Source: Agrilactobacillus composti DSM 18527 = JCM 14202 (GTDB lineage Bacteria > Bacillota > Bacilli > Lactobacillales > Lactobacillaceae). From it: a DNA stretch of 64,000 nt. The notes beneath the pieces are model-generated. The model saw nothing but the letters and a program-made list of their open reading frames with translations, made no database searches and was not told where the DNA came from. Numbering within the stretch: the first letter of the stretch is position 1; the number at the start of each line of letters is the position of its first letter. Positions 34,298-42,346 of this stretch are shown here, piece after piece. The stretch is taken from assembly GCF_001436375.1 (NCBI RefSeq), contig NZ_AZGA01000084.1:1-64000 (forward strand), read 5' to 3'. The translations under genes and the position numbers were made by a program.

Positions 34298-35298
34298 GTA
34301 GAGCAAAATTAAGACGGCGCTTCATGCTTTGGGTGGTGGCCTTGTGTCTTTTAACAGTGACCATCGCGGTGATCAATATTAGCTTAGGGGAGATGCATTT
34401 ATCGCCGCAGCAACTCTTGAAAGCCCTATTAGGACAGGCCAATCGTCAAGATGAATTGGTGTTATGGCAATTTCGCGCACCCGGGGTGGCCATGAGTGTC
34501 ATTGTCGGGGCAGCATTAGCCTTAAGTGGCGCAATTTTTCAGCGGCTGACCGGTAATGACTTAGCGGATTCCAGCATTCTAGGGATCAACGCCGGAGCCA
34601 GTTTTGGCGCGGTCCTCTTTTTAGCAGCCAGTCAAATCGGGCTCCAGCTTAGTGAAACCGTGGGCTTACCTATTTTCGCTTTAATTGGTGCGGGCATCAC
34701 GGCACTGCTCGTTTTTAACATCAGTCAGGGCCAATCGCCCTTGGGCTTGTTGTTGGGCGGGGTGGCCGTGGGGACCTTGTTAAATGGCCTTATTTTATTG
34801 ATTCAGCTACAGGTCTCCCAAGAAGATTTTGAAAAAGTTATTGTCTGGATCTCCGGTAGTTTTTGGAATCTGGATTGGTCTTATATCGGCCTATTGGCTG
34901 GCGCTTTTGTGGTGGTTTTTGCCGGTGGTTTGTTGAGCTTACATAACTCAGATTTATTAACGCTAGGGCACCGCGGGGCGGCCAGTTTAGGTTTGGAATA
35001 TGATAAGAAAAGACGGCAATTGATGATCTTTGGTATTTTGCTGGCAGCCATTGGGGTTGCTGGCGGTGGTGCCATTGGCTTTGTAGGGTTAATGGCACCA
35101 CATATTGCCCAACGCTTAGTGGGAAGTAAGGGCCGTTATTATTTACCCTTGACCATGTTCATTGGCGTGGATTTATTAATGATTGCCGATGTGGTGGCGG
35201 CCAATTTATTTGCCCCCAGTCAATTACCGGTGGGCTTAGTGGTGGCCATGATCACCGTGCCATATTTCATTGTGTTAATGTTACATCAAAAAAAGTGA
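34294..35298 (+). CDS. Ferric siderophore ABC transporter permease (FecCD family), second subunit
   Basis: A 334-residue permease paralogous to the upstream gene, with FRAPGVAMSVIVGAALALSGAI and FVGLMAPHIAQRLVGS as the same landmark segments. The two would form the heterodimeric channel. It starts at ATG 34294 inside the previous stop (ATGA). Confidence 0.92.
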   Translation: MSRAKLRRRFMLWVVALCLLTVTIAVINISLGEMHLSPQQLLKALLGQANRQDELVLWQFRAPGVAMSVIVGAALALSGAIFQRLTGNDLADSSILGINAGASFGAVLFLAASQIGLQLSETVGLPIFALIGAGITALLVFNISQGQSPLGLLLGGVAVGTLLNGLILLIQLQVSQEDFEKVIVWISGSFWNLDWSYIGLLAGAFVVVFAGGLLSLHNSDLLTLGHRGAASLGLEYDKKRRQLMIFGILLAAIGVAGGGAIGFVGLMAPHIAQRLVGSKGRYYLPLTMFIGVDLLMIADVVAANLFAPSQLPVGLVVAMITVPYFIVLMLHQKK

Positions 35299-35311
35299 GG
35301 GAGTTTTTTAT

Positions 35312-36253
35312 ATGAAGCATTTTAAAGTTCGTTGGTTGTTAGTGGCCTTGTTGGCCTTGTTAGCGGTTGTGACCTTCAGTCAGTCCCCAGTGCAAGCAGC
35401 TAGTAGTAGTGGCACCCATATCTTTAAGGCTAAAAATGGGAATATCAAAGTTCCTAATAACCCTAAACGTATTGTGGTGCGGACCTACATGGGGCAAGTA
35501 TTGACCTTAAAAGGGAATGTGGTTGGCAGTACAACTTGGGATTTAAATAATCCTTTTATTGCTAAAAGCACCCGAGATAAAGTTACCAACGTGGGCACGC
35601 CCATGAACGCGGAAGCAGTTTTGAAATTAAAGCCAGATCTGATCATCACCGATACTGAGGCTGATGTGAAGGCTATGTCTAAAATTGCGCCAACCGTGTT
35701 GATCCCCTACACTGAAATGCGTAATATCAATAAAATCAATAATCGTTTTGCCCAATTATTAAACAAACAATCTGAAGCTAAGCAGTGGGCTAAGAACTTC
35801 AAACAAGCTGCTGCTAAAGATCGCAAGAAGTTGGATAAAGCCGGGATTACCAAACAAAAGACGGTTGGTATTTATGAACTCCAAGATGGCAAACTTTATG
35901 TTTATGGCACCAACTTTGGCCGGGGTGGGCAAGCATTGACCACCGGCTTGAACTTCACTTTACCAAAGAAAATCAAGGCCATTGATAAGGGGGCTGGTTT
36001 TAAACAAATCTCCGTTGAAGCTTTGCCGCAATATCAAGCCGATTACATGTTCTTCACCAGCTACAGTACTAAAGGTAAGGCTGATCAAGAATTAAAAGAC
36101 TTACAAGCTAATCCTGTTTGGAAAAACTTAAAGGCCGTCAAAGCCAAGCACGTGATCACGTTGCCATTCCAAAAAATGTATTACTATGATCAAACTGCTA
36201 CGATGGCTCAATTAGACTTAGTTACTAATGCCTTATTGAAAGCTGGTAAATAA
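35312..36253 (+). CDS. Siderophore-binding protein with a signal peptide but no lipobox
   Basis: A 313-residue periplasmic-binding-type protein (PF01497-like). The N-terminus is a signal peptide: a basic KHFKVR start, a hydrophobic core, then a likely signal peptidase I site VQA-ASS near residue 30. The binding fold follows, with NPKRIVV and KPDLIITD as family landmarks. Unlike most Gram-positive binding proteins there is no Cys lipobox, so it should not be lipid-anchored. It is the last gene of the operon and is followed by a terminator. Confidence 0.88.
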   Translation: MKHFKVRWLLVALLALLAVVTFSQSPVQAASSSGTHIFKAKNGNIKVPNNPKRIVVRTYMGQVLTLKGNVVGSTTWDLNNPFIAKSTRDKVTNVGTPMNAEAVLKLKPDLIITDTEADVKAMSKIAPTVLIPYTEMRNINKINNRFAQLLNKQSEAKQWAKNFKQAAAKDRKKLDKAGITKQKTVGIYELQDGKLYVYGTNFGRGGQALTTGLNFTLPKKIKAIDKGAGFKQISVEALPQYQADYMFFTSYSTKGKADQELKDLQANPVWKNLKAVKAKHVITLPFQKMYYYDQTATMAQLDLVTNALLKAGK

Positions 36254-36267
36254 ATAGGCACACCAAA

Positions 36268-36303
36268 AAAATCCGCAAAGCCTAAGGGCTTGCGGATTTT
36301 TTA
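36268..36303 (+). terminator. Terminator of the siderophore importer operon
   Basis: Stem AAAATCCGCAAAGCC / GGGCTTGCGGATTTT (36268-36300, imperfect near the loop) then TTATT. It also lies downstream of the convergent rpmG gene and may serve both. Confidence 0.8.
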
Positions 36304-36313
36304 TTGGAAACAA

Positions 36314-36463
36314 TTATTTAGTTTCGGTGAAGACCACATGTTTACGCAATTTTGGAGAATATTTACGTAAAGATAAACGGTCAGGCGTATTACGTTTGTT
36401 CTTAGTTGTTAAGTAAATACGCTCGCCGGTTTCTTTGTGCTCTAATAAAATATGATTACGCAC
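36314..36463 (-). CDS. rpmG: 50S ribosomal protein L33, cysteine-free type
   Basis: A 49-residue protein beginning [20 protein letters not shown] and ending [16 protein letters not shown], a clear L33. The four zinc-ligand cysteines of the C-plus type are absent, so this is the zinc-independent C-minus paralogue, which in several bacteria replaces the zinc form under zinc limitation. The start is GTG 36463, about nine bases after AAAGGAG. It is too short for routine ORF calling but unmistakable. Confidence 0.95.
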   Translation of the reverse strand: MRNHILLEHKETGERIYLTTKNKRNTPDRLSLRKYSPKLRKHVVFTETK

Positions 36464-36499
36464 GATGAATCGCTCCTTTAAATTAGACGTTACTTTTAA

Positions 36500-36527
36500 A
36501 ATCTACATGATTTTTGAAAAAAGTCAA
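36500..36527 (-). promoter_or_regulatory. Promoter of rpmG
   Basis: Minus strand: TTGACT (36522-36527), 16-bp spacer, TAGATT (36500-36505). The leader begins AGTAACGTCTAATT, a motif also found before two other genes in the window. Confidence 0.55.
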
Positions 36528-36561
36528 TACGCCAATTATAAATGATTTTGCTCGAATAATC

Positions 36562-36575
36562 AAAACACGAACATT
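36562..36575 (+). promoter_or_regulatory. PurR box upstream of the purine permease gene
   Basis: AAAACACGAACATT fits the Firmicute PurBox pattern AWWWNCGAACWWT, with a CGAAC core. A degenerate inverted partner, GTTCCG (36597-36602), lies 24 bases further. PurR boxes control purine synthesis and uptake genes. Confidence 0.5.
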
Positions 36576-36610
36576 CAAAAGAAATAGTGTAAATTAGTTC
36601 CGATATGCTG

Positions 36611-36639
36611 TTGATTTTTGAATTTTGAACCCGTATAAT
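36611..36639 (+). promoter_or_regulatory. Promoter of the purine permease gene
   Basis: TTGATT (36611-36616), 17-bp spacer, TATAAT (36634-36639). Confidence 0.75.
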
Positions 36640-36674
36640 GGATTTTATGATTTTGAAAAGAGGAAGGATTATTT

Positions 36675-38132
36675 ATGGAGCGTTTTTTTGATTTAAAAGG
36701 CAATAATACCAGATTCAGTACGGAAGTCATCGCGGGTATTACGACTTTCTTCGCCATGTCTTATATTTTATTCGTTAACCCTGCGGTCCTTTCTTTAACA
36801 GGGATGCCCTCACAGGCCGTCTTCTTAGCCACCATCGTTGCCAGTGCCGTGGGGACTTTATTCATGGGGTTGTTCGCCAATGTTCCCTATGCCTTAGCGC
36901 CAGGTATGGGCTTAAATGCCTTCTTTACATATACCGTTGTTTTTGCCTTAGGTTTTAAATGGCAAGAAGCTTTGGGGTTAGTGTTCATTTGTGGGATGAT
37001 CAATATCTTGATCACCGTGACCAAGGTGCGGAAGATGATCATCATGGCTATTCCTGAAACCATGCAACATGCTATGGGTGGTGGGATCGGGGTCTTCATT
37101 GCCTATATTGGGGTGAAGAATGCCGGTTTTCTCCAATTCACTTCTGATGCTGGGAGTATTTCGAGTGTCAACGGTCAAGCTTTTAACGCCAGCCAGACTC
37201 ATTTTAAGGGTGGTATTGAAAGTATTGTTTCCAATGGTGGTATTGTACCGGCACTGGTTAATTTTTCCCAGTCCGGGGCTTTATTAGCCCTCATTGGCTT
37301 GATTGTGGTCGTTATCTTGTTGATCAAGAACGTGCCTGGCGCCGTTTTGATCAGTATCATTGTCACCACGTTAATTGGGATCCCCATGGGGGTCACCAAT
37401 TTGCATATCTCGGCAGCTAATTCTTTAGGGAACTCCATTTCCCAATTAAGTGTGACCTTTGGGGCTGCTTTTGGGCCCCATGGCATGGGTTCATTATTTA
37501 ATTCCGCCAGTAAATTACCATTAGTGATCATGACGGTCTTTGCCTTTAGTTTCTCGGATACCTTTGATACCTTGGGGACCTTTATTGGGACTGGGCGTCG
37601 GACGGGCATTTTCTCGGCCCAAGATGAAGTATCCTTGGAAACCGGTCATGGCTTCTCTTCTAAAATGGATAAAGCCTTGTTTGCCGATTCCATTGCCACC
37701 TCAGTGGGGGCCATTTTTGGGACTAGCAATACCACCACTTATGTGGAAAGTACCGCCGGTATTGGCGCTGGGGGTCGGACTGGTTTGACCAGTGTGGTGG
37801 TCGCAGTCTTATTCTTATTGAGCAGTTTGATTGCGCCATTCATTTCCGTGATTCCGACTCAAGCCATCGCGCCAGCGTTGATTGCCGTCGGGATCATGAT
37901 GATGGGTTCTTTCAAGAGTATCAACTGGGACGATTTAAGCGAAGCCATCCCCGCATTCATGGCATCTATCTTCATGGGCTTGTGTTATAACATCTCCTAT
38001 GGGATCGCGGCTGGTTTTATCATGTACTGCTTGATCAAGACCATCACGGGTAAAGCTAAAGAAATCCATCCCATTCTTTGGATCGTAACGATCCTTTTCA
38101 TCCTGGACTTTATTGTCCTAGCTCTGATTTAA
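36675..38132 (+). CDS. Guanine/hypoxanthine permease, AzgA (PbuG/PbuO-like) family
   Basis: A 485-residue membrane transporter with about 12-14 helices. The AzgA opening TRFSTEVIAGITTFFAMSYI is diagnostic, and TFIGTGRRTGIF and GTSNTTTYVES are substrate-site segments. It brings guanine, hypoxanthine or adenine into the cell. AGGAAGG precedes the ATG. A PurR box and a consensus promoter lie upstream and a terminator follows. The exact purine cannot be told. Confidence 0.93.
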   Translation: MERFFDLKGNNTRFSTEVIAGITTFFAMSYILFVNPAVLSLTGMPSQAVFLATIVASAVGTLFMGLFANVPYALAPGMGLNAFFTYTVVFALGFKWQEALGLVFICGMINILITVTKVRKMIIMAIPETMQHAMGGGIGVFIAYIGVKNAGFLQFTSDAGSISSVNGQAFNASQTHFKGGIESIVSNGGIVPALVNFSQSGALLALIGLIVVVILLIKNVPGAVLISIIVTTLIGIPMGVTNLHISAANSLGNSISQLSVTFGAAFGPHGMGSLFNSASKLPLVIMTVFAFSFSDTFDTLGTFIGTGRRTGIFSAQDEVSLETGHGFSSKMDKALFADSIATSVGAIFGTSNTTTYVESTAGIGAGGRTGLTSVVVAVLFLLSSLIAPFISVIPTQAIAPALIAVGIMMMGSFKSINWDDLSEAIPAFMASIFMGLCYNISYGIAAGFIMYCLIKTITGKAKEIHPILWIVTILFILDFIVLALI

Positions 38133-38147
38133 ATTAGATTTTTTCAG

Positions 38148-38174
38148 GAGTCAGCCCATGGGTTGGCTCTTTTT
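38148..38174 (+). terminator. Terminator after the purine permease gene
   Basis: Stem GAGTCAGCCC (38148-38157) / GGGTTGGCTC (38160-38169) and a T-run. Confidence 0.8.
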
Positions 38175-38245
38175 AACTTGGCAAAGAATTGTCCGGCGGG
38201 GTACACTGGATAGGCGACAAATAATGATAGAAAGTGTGGTTTAAG

Positions 38246-38794
38246 ATGTTTATAACACCGATTGATGACCATTTCAGTATCCGCAAAATCGCCATTCAAG
38301 ATGCCCAGCCGTTATTTGATCTGATCCAGCAAAATAGTGCCTACCTCATGCCTTACTTGCCCTGGTTGACCCCAGAATTGACGCTGGATGATGAAATTCG
38401 TTTCATTCAAGATATGTTGACTAAACAGATGTCAGGTCTGGTTTATGCCACGGTTATTTTAGAGGATCAAAAGGTGATTGGCAATTTAGATCTACATCAA
38501 ATTGATGTGAATAATCGCCGCGGGGCCGTGGGGTATTGGTTAGACGCCAAACACCAAGGCCAGGGTATTATGACCAAAGCCGTGGCCAAATTGGTAGCCA
38601 TTGGGTTTACCGAGTTGAATTTAAATCGCATTGAAATTGAAGCCGTGGCCAAAAATAAGCCTAGCCGCAAAGTTGCTGAGCGACTAGGCTTTCAATTAGA
38701 AGGCACATTAAGACAATACGTGTTGACTGATGGTGAATTTGAAGACATGGTCATCTATAGCCAACTTAAAGCGGAGTGGGCCAAACACAACTAG
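38246..38794 (+). CDS. GNAT N-acetyltransferase, RimL/RimJ-like
   Basis: A 182-residue acetyl-CoA-dependent acetyltransferase. The family motif A segment is YWLDAKHQGQGIMTKAV, followed by NRIEIEAVAKNKPSRKVAERLGF, typical of the ribosomal-protein serine acetyltransferase branch. The substrate may be a ribosomal protein or a small molecule. ATG 38246 is preferred over GTG 38234, although neither has a strong Shine-Dalgarno. Its stop codon shares the bases CTAG with the convergent gatD stop. Confidence 0.85.
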   Translation: MFITPIDDHFSIRKIAIQDAQPLFDLIQQNSAYLMPYLPWLTPELTLDDEIRFIQDMLTKQMSGLVYATVILEDQKVIGNLDLHQIDVNNRRGAVGYWLDAKHQGQGIMTKAVAKLVAIGFTELNLNRIEIEAVAKNKPSRKVAERLGFQLEGTLRQYVLTDGEFEDMVIYSQLKAEWAKHN

Positions 38795-39483
38795 TTTTTT
38801 ACCGCGGTTTGGCTTAACCGGTTTTGATGCCGAGTGACGATCAACTTGGCAATGGCTTGGGCAATATTGATATTTCGTAACAAAGGGCCATGGGCATAGC
38901 TGCCGATGGTATTTTTGTAGTGAAGCCCTTCCACACCATCTTCAGGATTATTCCCATAACCGGTGATCATTTTACCCAGGGGTTTGAGTTCATCAGGTTT
39001 GTCAAAGTAAGTCCGGCCACTATGATTTTCAAAGGCTTTGACTTTCCCAAACTTGGTTTCAAATTCGGTATCGCCAATCATGCGGCTGTCGGCTTTGAAG
39101 ACCGTATGCAGCGGTAAAATACCCAAGCCCTTGATAGTGGTCCCACTGGCGGTTTTATAATAATCCCCCAGCAATTGATAGCCCCCACAAATACCTAACA
39201 TGGGATGGCCGGCGTGAATATAATTTGCTAAAGTCGCTTTATGCCGCAACAGGTCTTTGGCGACCACAGTTTGTTCGAAGTCTTGACCCCCACCAAAGAA
39301 CACGAAGTCATAGTGACTAGCGTCAAAAGGGTCACCCAGGCTCACATTGTCGACTGCCACAGTGTAACCTTCTTTTGCCAAGAGATAACGTAAAACTTTC
39401 ACATCCCCGCTATCCCCATAGGTATTCATTAAATCTTCATATAAGTAAGCAATTTTAATTGGTTTATCTTTAAAATCAGCCAT
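38791..39483 (-). CDS. gatD: Lipid II isoglutaminyl synthase, glutaminase subunit GatD
   Basis: A 230-residue class I glutamine amidotransferase of the cobyric-acid-synthase type. The catalytic Cys99 sits in GICGGYQLLG and the His in GSYAHGPLL. With MurT it amidates the D-Glu of lipid II, a step needed for peptidoglycan cross-linking in many Firmicutes. GGAGG precedes the ATG. MurT is normally encoded right beside gatD, but the upstream gene here is cvpA-like, so the partner must be elsewhere in the genome. Confidence 0.88.
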   Translation of the reverse strand: MADFKDKPIKIAYLYEDLMNTYGDSGDVKVLRYLLAKEGYTVAVDNVSLGDPFDASHYDFVFFGGGQDFEQTVVAKDLLRHKATLANYIHAGHPMLGICGGYQLLGDYYKTASGTTIKGLGILPLHTVFKADSRMIGDTEFETKFGKVKAFENHSGRTYFDKPDELKPLGKMITGYGNNPEDGVEGLHYKNTIGSYAHGPLLRNINIAQAIAKLIVTRHQNRLSQTAVKN

Positions 39484-39537
39484 TTTATGCCTCCATTGTG
39501 CGCTGTACCAGCATGTTTTCTCAGATTATATCATACT

Positions 39538-40038
39538 TCAACTCCCAAATATTTTGTGAATAAATGTTTCCGTGAGTAGCGGGGTTTGTTGGGTGATCCA
39601 ACTGGCCACAGGCGAGTTGGCAATGAGTTGGTGGATATTATCATAGGGTAAGAAGTTACCGATCCATAAAAAGATGAAAATAACACAGTAAACTAAAATC
39701 AGATTTAACAAGCCCCCAGCCAGGGCATTGGTTTGATGAATGACGGGAATCCACGTAATGGCTTTAGAAGCCCGAGCCAGCCAGGAAATCAATAGTTGGC
39801 CTAGAATAAAGATCAACCCAAAACTAATGGCCCGGGTCATTTGATCAGCAACAAAATTTTGCCGGCTAAAAATATTTAAGCATTTGGCCACACTATGGCT
39901 CAAAGGGTCATTATAGTGCCAAGCAACGAAAAAAACCACCAATGAGCCCACGGAGAAAATCAATTGGCGCAAGAAGCCCCGGTGGGCGCCGCGGATCAGG
40001 GCACCAATAAGTAATAAGATAATAAAAAATGACAGCAT
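39538..40038 (-). CDS. CvpA family membrane protein
   Basis: A 166-residue protein with four membrane helices. The N-terminal IRGAHRGFLRQL segment after the first helix is the CvpA signature. Family members are linked to colicin V production and envelope stress, with no firm biochemical role. The ATG at 40038 has AAAGGA about nine bases upstream. Confidence 0.8.
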   Translation of the reverse strand: MLSFFIILLLIGALIRGAHRGFLRQLIFSVGSLVVFFVAWHYNDPLSHSVAKCLNIFSRQNFVADQMTRAISFGLIFILGQLLISWLARASKAITWIPVIHQTNALAGGLLNLILVYCVIFIFLWIGNFLPYDNIHQLIANSPVASWITQQTPLLTETFIHKIFGS

Positions 40039-40128
40039 ATCATGCGTTCCTTTCCGGCATGTTTAAACTGTCATAAGTGTAGCAATATTTTAGAGATTAT
40101 TCATCGTTCCAAAGGCGTAGAGGCCCTA

Positions 40129-40506
40129 CTACTTAATTTTAGCCACCCATTTTTGGGCTTCCGCTAAAACTTGTTTGGTTAAGTCGTCCCAATTGTCATA
40201 TTTAGATAATTCAACGACACTTTCATCTTCACTATCGTTGAAGGTACTTTTATTATTGATGATGATGGTATATTCATCAAATAAAAAGCGGTCATCACGA
40301 TGTCTAACTTGTAAAGTGAAAAATGCAGCTTCATAAGTGGCCGTATTATCTGGTTCTTGATACAACACCTCTAACTCACGCTTGCCATCATCAAAGTCAA
40401 ACTGTTTGAGTTTGTCCCAGATCTTTAGATAATTTTCATGTAATTCATTGACTTGTGCGTCAGATAAATCTTCATCATATTGAATGGTTTTCCCTGCAAG
40501 TTTCAT
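40129..40506 (-). CDS. Conserved acidic protein, unknown function
   Basis: A 125-residue soluble, acidic protein. A helical N-terminal part (DLSDAQVNELHENYLKIWDK) is followed by a likely beta-rich centre and a C-terminal helix. I recognise no domain. The start is ATG 40506 after AAGGAAG; the frame extends to 40569 but without a ribosome binding site. Its leader shares the motif AACGTCTAATT with rpmG. It is divergent from rsmG. Confidence 0.7.
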   Translation of the reverse strand: MKLAGKTIQYDEDLSDAQVNELHENYLKIWDKLKQFDFDDGKRELEVLYQEPDNTATYEAAFFTLQVRHRDDRFLFDEYTIIINNKSTFNDSEDESVVELSKYDNWDDLTKQVLAEAQKWVAKIK

Positions 40507-40627
40507 AAGCAATCTTCCTTTATAATTAGACGTTACTATCATCATAGGATTAAGAATGAATTGGGTCAAGTTTTCAATGACGGAAAGCCTTGCAAGGGGA
40601 GGGGAGATAGTTTAAAGTTATTAGAGC

Positions 40628-40647
40628 GTGAAACATTTTTGTTTCAC
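40628..40647. promoter_or_regulatory. Reversed parS-like half-sites upstream of rsmG-noc-parB
   Basis: GTGAAACA-TTTT-TGTTTCAC is a perfect dyad. The centromere site parS bound by ParB is TGTTTCAC-GTGAAACA, so these are the same two octamers in the opposite order. The element is 24 bases upstream of rsmG. It may be a ParB-family binding site variant, an RNA hairpin, or coincidence. Confidence 0.4.
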
Positions 40648-40670
40648 ATAATACGTCCGGGAGGTAGGCT

Positions 40671-41408
40671 ATGTCCCCAGAATTATTTCGGCAAACATTA
40701 GCACAAAACTATCAAATTAATTTATCAGATCAGCAAATGACCCAATTTGCCCAATACTTTGAACTATTGGTGGCCACCAATAAACAGGTCAATCTCACCT
40801 CGATTACAGCGGTAGAAGAGGTTTATTTAAAACATTTCTACGATTCAATCACCCCATATTTGTATTTTAAAGATTTATTTGACGCCAATCCGGCAATGAC
40901 GGTCTGTGATGTGGGCGCTGGTGCCGGCTTTCCATCGATCCCTTTAAAAATTTTATTACCGCAATTAGAGGTGACCATTATTGATTCTTTGAATAAACGG
41001 ATCACTTTTTTGAAGACTTTGACCACGACTTTGGGGTTGGCAGACGTCACGTTGTTACACGGCCGAGCAGAAGAATATGCGACGCCAAAGTCGCCGCTGC
41101 GGGCTAGCTTTGATTTGGTTTTGAGTCGGGCCGTGGCAGCTATGCCAGTCTTGGCCGAATTTTGTCTGCCCTATGTTAAGTTAAATGGTTATTTTCTAGC
41201 TTTAAAGGGGCAAAAGGGTGCCAGCGAACAGGCCGCTGCCCAATATGCCATTGCCACATTGGGGGGGAAAGTGATAGCTGAAAAGACATTTACTTTGCCA
41301 GACACTGATCAACAACGGGATTTGATTTTAATTGAAAAGAAAAAAGTGACGCCGAATAAATATCCCAGAAAAGCTGGGATGCCGGCTAAAAAACCGTTGA
41401 TCCATTAA
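40671..41408 (+). CDS. rsmG: 16S rRNA 7-methylguanosine methyltransferase
   Basis: A 245-residue SAM-dependent methyltransferase that modifies G527 of 16S rRNA. The SAM motif VCDVGAGAGFPSIPLKI is near residue 75, the catalytic-region SRAVA near 145, and the C-terminal KYPRKAGMPAKKPL tail is typical of Firmicute RsmG. GGGAGG precedes the ATG. It heads the rsmG-noc-parB block, which usually lies near the replication origin. Confidence 0.95.
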   Translation: MSPELFRQTLAQNYQINLSDQQMTQFAQYFELLVATNKQVNLTSITAVEEVYLKHFYDSITPYLYFKDLFDANPAMTVCDVGAGAGFPSIPLKILLPQLEVTIIDSLNKRITFLKTLTTTLGLADVTLLHGRAEEYATPKSPLRASFDLVLSRAVAAMPVLAEFCLPYVKLNGYFLALKGQKGASEQAAAQYAIATLGGKVIAEKTFTLPDTDQQRDLILIEKKKVTPNKYPRKAGMPAKKPLIH

Positions 41409-41427
41409 TACAGAGGAGGCTGAATTT

Positions 41428-42336
41428 ATGGCACTATCTTCATTCTTCAATAGACGCAATAAGGATCAAGACAATGAAACTAAGACCCGGGTCACCCAGA
41501 TTCCAGTGGCCAACATCATTCCCAACCGTTTCCAACCGCGCAAGGTATTTAAGGCTGAAAGTATCAATGAATTAGCCCAGACCATTGAAGAACATGGCCT
41601 GCTGCAGCCCATCGTGGTCCGGGAATATGAGTCGGGGCACTATGAAATCATTGCTGGGGAGCGGCGTTTTCGAGCGGTAAAAAAATTAGCTTGGACAAAG
41701 GTGTCGGCTATCATTGAGAATTTAAGTGATGCTGAAACTGCCGCCATGGCTTTGATCGAGAATCTTCAACGGGAACAACTCTCCCCAGTTGAAGAGGCTC
41801 AAGCCTATGAAAACATGTTGACCCAACAAACGTTGACCCAGGCCCAACTGGCTAAGGCGGTGGGAAAGAGTCAATCTTTTATTGCTAATAAAGTACGGTT
41901 ATTGAAGTTATCAGATTCTGTGCAAGAAGCCATTATCAATGGCGAGTTGTCCGAACGCCATGGTCGCGCATTATTAAAGTTGGACGCGGTGGATCAACAG
42001 ATTATTTTGCAAAAAATATTGACGGATCATTTAACGGTAAAAGAAACAGAAGTCGCGATTGCAGCCTTGCATCAGCCTGAAGCAGCGGCACAAACACCGA
42101 CAACCACTGAAGCAAGCCCTGATGCCACGCCAGCTCAGACAGCGCCACAAGATAAACCTAAGGCCAAAACCGCCGCCAAAGGACCGAAAATTCACGTTTT
42201 TGCCAAGGATCCCAAGTTAGCCATCAATACATTGCGGGAATCTTTGGATATGATTCAAGGCACCGGTGTAGATATTCAAGTTGAAGAAACAGATGCCAAA
42301 GATAAGTATCGCCTTGTTGTGACCATTAAAAAGTAG
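41428..42336 (+). CDS. noc: Nucleoid occlusion protein Noc (ParB/Spo0J family)
   Basis: A 302-residue DNA-binding CTPase-fold protein that stops septum formation over the chromosome. The N-terminus MALSSFFNRRNK resembles the amphipathic membrane-targeting helix of Bacillus Noc. NRFQPRKVF, GERRFRA and ENLQREQLSPVEEAQAY are ParB-family CTP-binding motifs, and a helix-turn-helix follows near 140-165. The C-terminal INTLRESLDMIQGTG matches Noc rather than ParB. A low-complexity Ala/Thr/Pro linker lies near residues 215-250. AGAGGAGG precedes the ATG. Confidence 0.88.
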   Translation: MALSSFFNRRNKDQDNETKTRVTQIPVANIIPNRFQPRKVFKAESINELAQTIEEHGLLQPIVVREYESGHYEIIAGERRFRAVKKLAWTKVSAIIENLSDAETAAMALIENLQREQLSPVEEAQAYENMLTQQTLTQAQLAKAVGKSQSFIANKVRLLKLSDSVQEAIINGELSERHGRALLKLDAVDQQIILQKILTDHLTVKETEVAIAALHQPEAAAQTPTTTEASPDATPAQTAPQDKPKAKTAAKGPKIHVFAKDPKLAINTLRESLDMIQGTGVDIQVEETDAKDKYRLVVTIKK

Positions 42337-42346
42337 GTGCTTTAAG

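Noticed and set aside
40628-40647. The GTGAAACA dyad as a rho-independent terminator
   Set aside because: The T-run is in the loop and no T-run follows the stem, so it does not look like a terminator.
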